The position numbers and the translations under genes were made by a program. The notes under the pieces were generated by a model that did not search any database, was not told the origin of the DNA, and saw only the letters and a list, made by a program, of their open reading frames with translations. Of a DNA stretch of 32,885 nucleotides, positions 30,092 to 32,885 are shown one piece after another (the first letter of the stretch is position 1; each line of letters begins with the position of its first letter). This stretch comes from CAZVWQ01 sp964631275 (GTDB lineage Bacteria; Patescibacteriota; JACMRA01). The stretch spans positions 1 to 32,885 of the forward strand of contig CAZVWQ010000017.1 of NCBI GenBank assembly GCA_964631275.1, written 5' to 3'.

Positions 30092-30985
30092 CTATTTTAG
30101 ACTAATCTTAGAGATTTTTTTTCTTCTAGTTTTATATCCAATAAATCCAGCAATACCTAGAGCAATAACTGATAGGCTAGCAATTATAGTTCCACCTCCA
30201 GATCTAGGAGTATCATTGATAGGAGTAGTTGTAGTTGGACTAGGACTAGGGCTTGGATTAGGGCTTGGATTAGGGCTTGGATTAGGATTAGGACTTGGAT
30301 TAGGGTTGTTATTTAGAGATCCTACAATCCTATAAGTAATCGGAGTTGCGGGTACTGGCTTATTAGATTGGGTAAACGAATCAGAACCAGCACTATCTTC
30401 GTCAAAGTTAATAATAGCGGTATCTCCAACTTTAGCGTTAGATGCAACAGCTAATTCAAATTTTATACAGCCGCTATGATTTTGTCTTAGACCAAAAATA
30501 CCCTGGCCGTCTTCTTCTGGTACTACTAGTTTACCTGCAATTGCGGTACCACTAGGAGTAGTTAGTGTTCTAGCACTTTGAAGTCCGTATGTCATAGAGG
30601 TGGTAGTAGCTAAACTAGAAGAGATAGGATATTTAGGACCAGAATAAGAACTCGTACAGGAGATGGCTGGTGGGGGAACTGTTCCAAAATCTCTTTCTGG
30701 ATTACCTTCATACCAGTCTTCAAAACCACTTGATACAAATTCAAAACCATTTCCAGTTAAAGTCATTTGCCCGATTGCATCTACAATGTTAAGATCTTGA
30801 CCTTGAGATCGACCGTATGGGAAATAATTTTCTAATTTAGCTGTATTGTCGATAGGTACTTCGATTACATTTTGAGCTAGAACTTCAATGGTAGAGTTAA
30901 GACTACTAAGAGCAAAAGCACTAAAAGTTATAGAAATTAAGCTAAAAGCTTGAATAATTTTTGGTAAAGATTTTTGATTAGTCAT
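30092..30985 (-). CDS. Exported surface protein with TPRSGG sorting signal
   Basis: 297 residues. A signal peptide at about 1-37 has a likely cleavage after VLA (before QNVIEV). A globular region of about 200 residues with three cysteines follows, then a repetitive Asn/Pro/Ser/Thr-rich wall-spanning linker (about 225-253, built on NPSP units). After it come TPRSGG, a hydrophobic segment (about 267-284) and a basic tail RRKK. This tripartite end is the form of an LPXTG-like sortase signal, with TPRSGG in place of LPXTG. No sortase gene is in the window. It starts 24 bases after the large surface-protein gene and is probably in the same operon. Family not recognised. Confidence 0.83.
   Translation of the reverse strand: MTNQKSLPKIIQAFSLISITFSAFALSSLNSTIEVLAQNVIEVPIDNTAKLENYFPYGRSQGQDLNIVDAIGQMTLTGNGFEFVSSGFEDWYEGNPERDFGTVPPPAISCTSSYSGPKYPISSSLATTTSMTYGLQSARTLTTPSGTAIAGKLVVPEEDGQGIFGLRQNHSGCIKFELAVASNAKVGDTAIINFDEDSAGSDSFTQSNKPVPATPITYRIVGSLNNNPNPSPNPNPSPNPSPNPSPSPSPTTTTPINDTPRSGGGTIIASLSVIALGIAGFIGYKTRRKKISKISLK
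30226..30307 (-). repeat. In-frame tandem repeat coding the Pro/Asn/Ser linker
   Basis: GGATTAGGGCTT and close variants repeat several times with 6-base sub-periodicity. Read on the minus strand they encode NPSPNP units between the globular region and the sorting signal. Such repeats vary in number by slippage. Confidence 0.8.
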
Positions 30986-31009
30986 AGTTTTTTTAGTTAG
31001 TTTAAAATT

Positions 31010-32885
31010 TTACCCTCCTGCTGCAAGGACTAGGGTATCAATTTGTTTAATAATATTACCAGTAGTATTATCTACAGCTACAGCTGAAACTCTCCAGTAA
31101 TTAATTAATTGATTAGTTACAGGTAATTCTATTTGGCATTTGCCATCAGTACTTTGTACTGTCTGTGAAGTGATTACGTTCATTTGAGAATATCTACGCA
31201 ATTCAAATGTACAAGTAGAACCATCCTCTATATAATCACCATTTTTATTTTTTAGTTCGTCAAAGATGATACTTACATTACTATCTCTAACTTTTTGAGT
31301 TCTCGGATATCCTCCTGCGGGATTATCGATATTAAATAATAATTCTGGTACCCAATTAACTGTAGCGTTTTCTGGACCTGCAGCTACAAAGTATAGTCTA
31401 TTAGAATTTCCAGTAGGATCGTACACATATTCTGATGAATCTAGTATCTCCACACTACCTGCATCTTCTACAGTTTCAGTTTCAAAGATCAGATCTACAG
31501 GTTGAGTACCTGGAGTAGCTCCATCAGTAGGTGTATTAGAACATTTCAAGAATAAAGCATTAGGATCAGCTCCTTGAGACAATGGTCCAGCTTCAGCAGC
31601 ACTTACAACTTCACATTCATCAGACTCTCCAGTAGCCGTTTCGATACTAGCTGTAATACCAGTAGTAGGTAATTGAGGATTATCTGCAGAGGTCAAAGGA
31701 TTGCCTTGATCATCTACTAGAGGAATGTAACAATCTGTGTTTTGATTTGGTAGAGCTGGATTACATTCCCCACCAGGCCCGATATTCTCTGGAAGAATTT
31801 CTGTAGGGTCTTGGGTTGGGTCGGTTGTTAGTTCTACTGTACCTTTGTTATTTACTTGTTGAGATGTTCCTGGGAAGGTAGCCACTATGTTTTGATCTCC
31901 TGGTTGACCATTTGTAGTTGGCACATTATTACAAATTACGTACTGACTAGCTCCTTGCCCAGTTCCACTAAATGGCAGATTAGGATCTAGTAGGTTGTCT
32001 GCTGATTCTATTTTACAGGTAGTAGAGTTTCCTGTAGCGGTAGCTATTCCTATATTAAATCCAGCAGCAGGTAAAGTTGGATTTTGGGCAGCAATGATCG
32101 GATCTCCGTCTTCATCCACAATGGCAAAGATACAATAGTTGGCATCTGTTCCAACTTCTACTGGATCAGGACTACACCAAGCTTCGCCTAGATTTTCTGG
32201 AGTAATTTCTCCAAGGGCTGGTTGTGCGGCAACTTGAATGTGGTAGTTAGCAATGTCGTTAATAGTAGCGTTATCTCCAGTTATTAAAACTCTAATTCCG
32301 TCTGAGTTAGCATCAACTAATTGATTACTAGTGTCATAAAAAGGTGCTAAAGTATCTCCTAACTCAATATTTCTATTAATGTTAGGGTCCCTATTAGGTA
32401 AGTCAAATAAGTTTTCTTGAAATTCAAAGATAAAAGCTACAAAAGCTGATTCTCCTAGCTGCATGGTCTCCCCTCCAGTAGTGGCTGAACCAGAAGGGAC
32501 ATTAGGATTATTAGCAGTGTTGTGAGCATAATTAATGACTGCAGAATAATTTGGATTAGTAGTATCATAAATGGGTCCATTAGTATCGATTGGATAAATG
32601 TCATAGTATTGAGTGCCATTTACAATTTGGTCGAAGAAGTTATTACTTACAGTGTTAAAGTTTTGTCCTGAAGTATCATCCTTATCTAATTGATAAAAGA
32701 AATTAGTATCAAAATCCAAACCTAAGCCTATATTGATTTCTAATCTAGCATTTTCCAAAGGATCAGTAGCTAACTCAGCTGGCCCATATTCAATTAGAAT
32801 TAAAGAACGCTTACCATATTCTAAAGTATAGTTAATCACGGAACCTTGAGCCTCAGCGATGTTTCTTTGGTTGAGTAGATATTGA
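31010..32885 (-). CDS. Large secreted surface protein, 5' end outside the window
   Basis: At least 624 residues. A GTG at 32837-32839 could be taken as the start, but the frame stays open upstream to the window edge (reading QYLLNQRNIAEAQGS before it), so the true start lies beyond. An N-terminal domain (visible residues about 1-220) is followed by two tandem modules of about 130 residues, each opening with TPENLG or LPENIG and holding a four-cysteine pattern (AWCSP, NYCIF, TCKIE and VICNN in the first; ECNPA, DCYIP, ECEVV and LKCSN in the second). A C-terminal beta domain ends near LVLAAGG. No anchor is seen in the visible part. It lies 24 bases before the sorting-signal protein gene. Family not recognised. 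Confidence 0.78.
   Translation of the reverse strand, partial: QYLLNQRNIAEAQGSVINYTLEYGKRSLILIEYGPAELATDPLENARLEINIGLGLDFDTNFFYQLDKDDTSGQNFNTVSNNFFDQIVNGTQYYDIYPIDTNGPIYDTTNPNYSAVINYAHNTANNPNVPSGSATTGGETMQLGESAFVAFIFEFQENLFDLPNRDPNINRNIELGDTLAPFYDTSNQLVDANSDGIRVLITGDNATINDIANYHIQVAAQPALGEITPENLGEAWCSPDPVEVGTDANYCIFAIVDEDGDPIIAAQNPTLPAAGFNIGIATATGNSTTCKIESADNLLDPNLPFSGTGQGASQYVICNNVPTTNGQPGDQNIVATFPGTSQQVNNKGTVELTTDPTQDPTEILPENIGPGGECNPALPNQNTDCYIPLVDDQGNPLTSADNPQLPTTGITASIETATGESDECEVVSAAEAGPLSQGADPNALFLKCSNTPTDGATPGTQPVDLIFETETVEDAGSVEILDSSEYVYDPTGNSNRLYFVAAGPENATVNWVPELLFNIDNPAGGYPRTQKVRDSNVSIIFDELKNKNGDYIEDGSTCTFELRRYSQMNVITSQTVQSTDGKCQIELPVTNQLINYWRVSAVAVDNTTGNIIKQIDTLVLAAGG

Noticed and set aside
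32837..32839. GTG as the start of the large surface protein
   Set aside because: The frame continues without a stop to the window edge and no signal peptide follows this GTG, so the gene is 5'-truncated by the window.
1..32885. CRISPR array
   Set aside because: The interspersed repeats are far apart, of unequal spacing, occur on both strands, and no cas gene is present.
1..32885. Alternative genetic code (UGA as Gly, as in Gracilibacteria/Absconditabacteria)
   Set aside because: All recognised genes read full length with TGA not needed as a sense codon, and tryptophan and glycine positions fit the standard code.

Overview
The window is a strongly AT-rich bacterial segment read with the standard code. 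I infer a small-genome, Gram-positive-like lineage, most likely a Candidate Phyla Radiation (Patescibacteria) member. The reasons are a reduced and rearranged ribosomal operon, very short essential genes, LCP and MurA cell-wall genes, a TPRSGG-type surface sorting signal, a PrmC with NLPY, and mostly no visible Shine-Dalgarno sequences. The phylum cannot be fixed from this sequence. Two enzymes (LepA, pyruvate kinase) lack whole C-terminal domains.

Layout. 0.6-3.3 kb (minus): translation operon infA - L36-position small protein - rpsM - rpsK - rpsD - rpsP - khpA, with rpsP-khpA where rpoA-rplQ usually follow. 4.0-4.6 kb (plus): a LepA G domain only. 5.0-8.4 kb (minus): a 1148-residue membrane-anchored extracytoplasmic protein. 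8.7-10.5 kb (plus): overlapping sufE-murA. 10.9 kb (minus): tRNA-Ser(GCU). 11.8-13.3 kb (plus): LCP wall-polymer ligase. 13.8-16.4 kb (minus): ClpC. 17.3-18.3 kb (minus): pyruvate kinase without its C domain. 19.0-19.9 kb: tRNA-Arg(GCG) (plus), overlapped antisense by the end of prmC (minus). 20.5-23.5 kb (minus): LemA, a CcdA-like thiol transporter and a membrane thioredoxin-rhodanese fusion. 24.6-26.8 kb (plus): a small membrane protein, SSB and a methyltransferase. 27.1-28.2 kb (minus): AroB. 28.7-29.6 kb (plus): a D-2-hydroxyacid dehydrogenase. 30.1 kb to the right edge (minus): two exported surface proteins, the upstream one running off the window.

Adding gene lengths gives only about 70% coding. 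The intergenic DNA is not random filler: much of it is built from several families of roughly 105-127 bp repeat modules, most beginning TATAC and ending GTATA. Different families are joined end to end through one shared TATA at several independent loci. This modular repeat system is the most unusual thing in the window. I do not recognise it as a named element. Several altered gene ends lie beside it.

Functional themes are translation, envelope building and anchoring (MurA, LCP, surface proteins), extracytoplasmic thiol chemistry (CcdA-like plus thioredoxin-rhodanese), proteolysis (ClpC), and fermentation-type carbon metabolism (pyruvate kinase, D-lactate-dehydrogenase-like enzyme).
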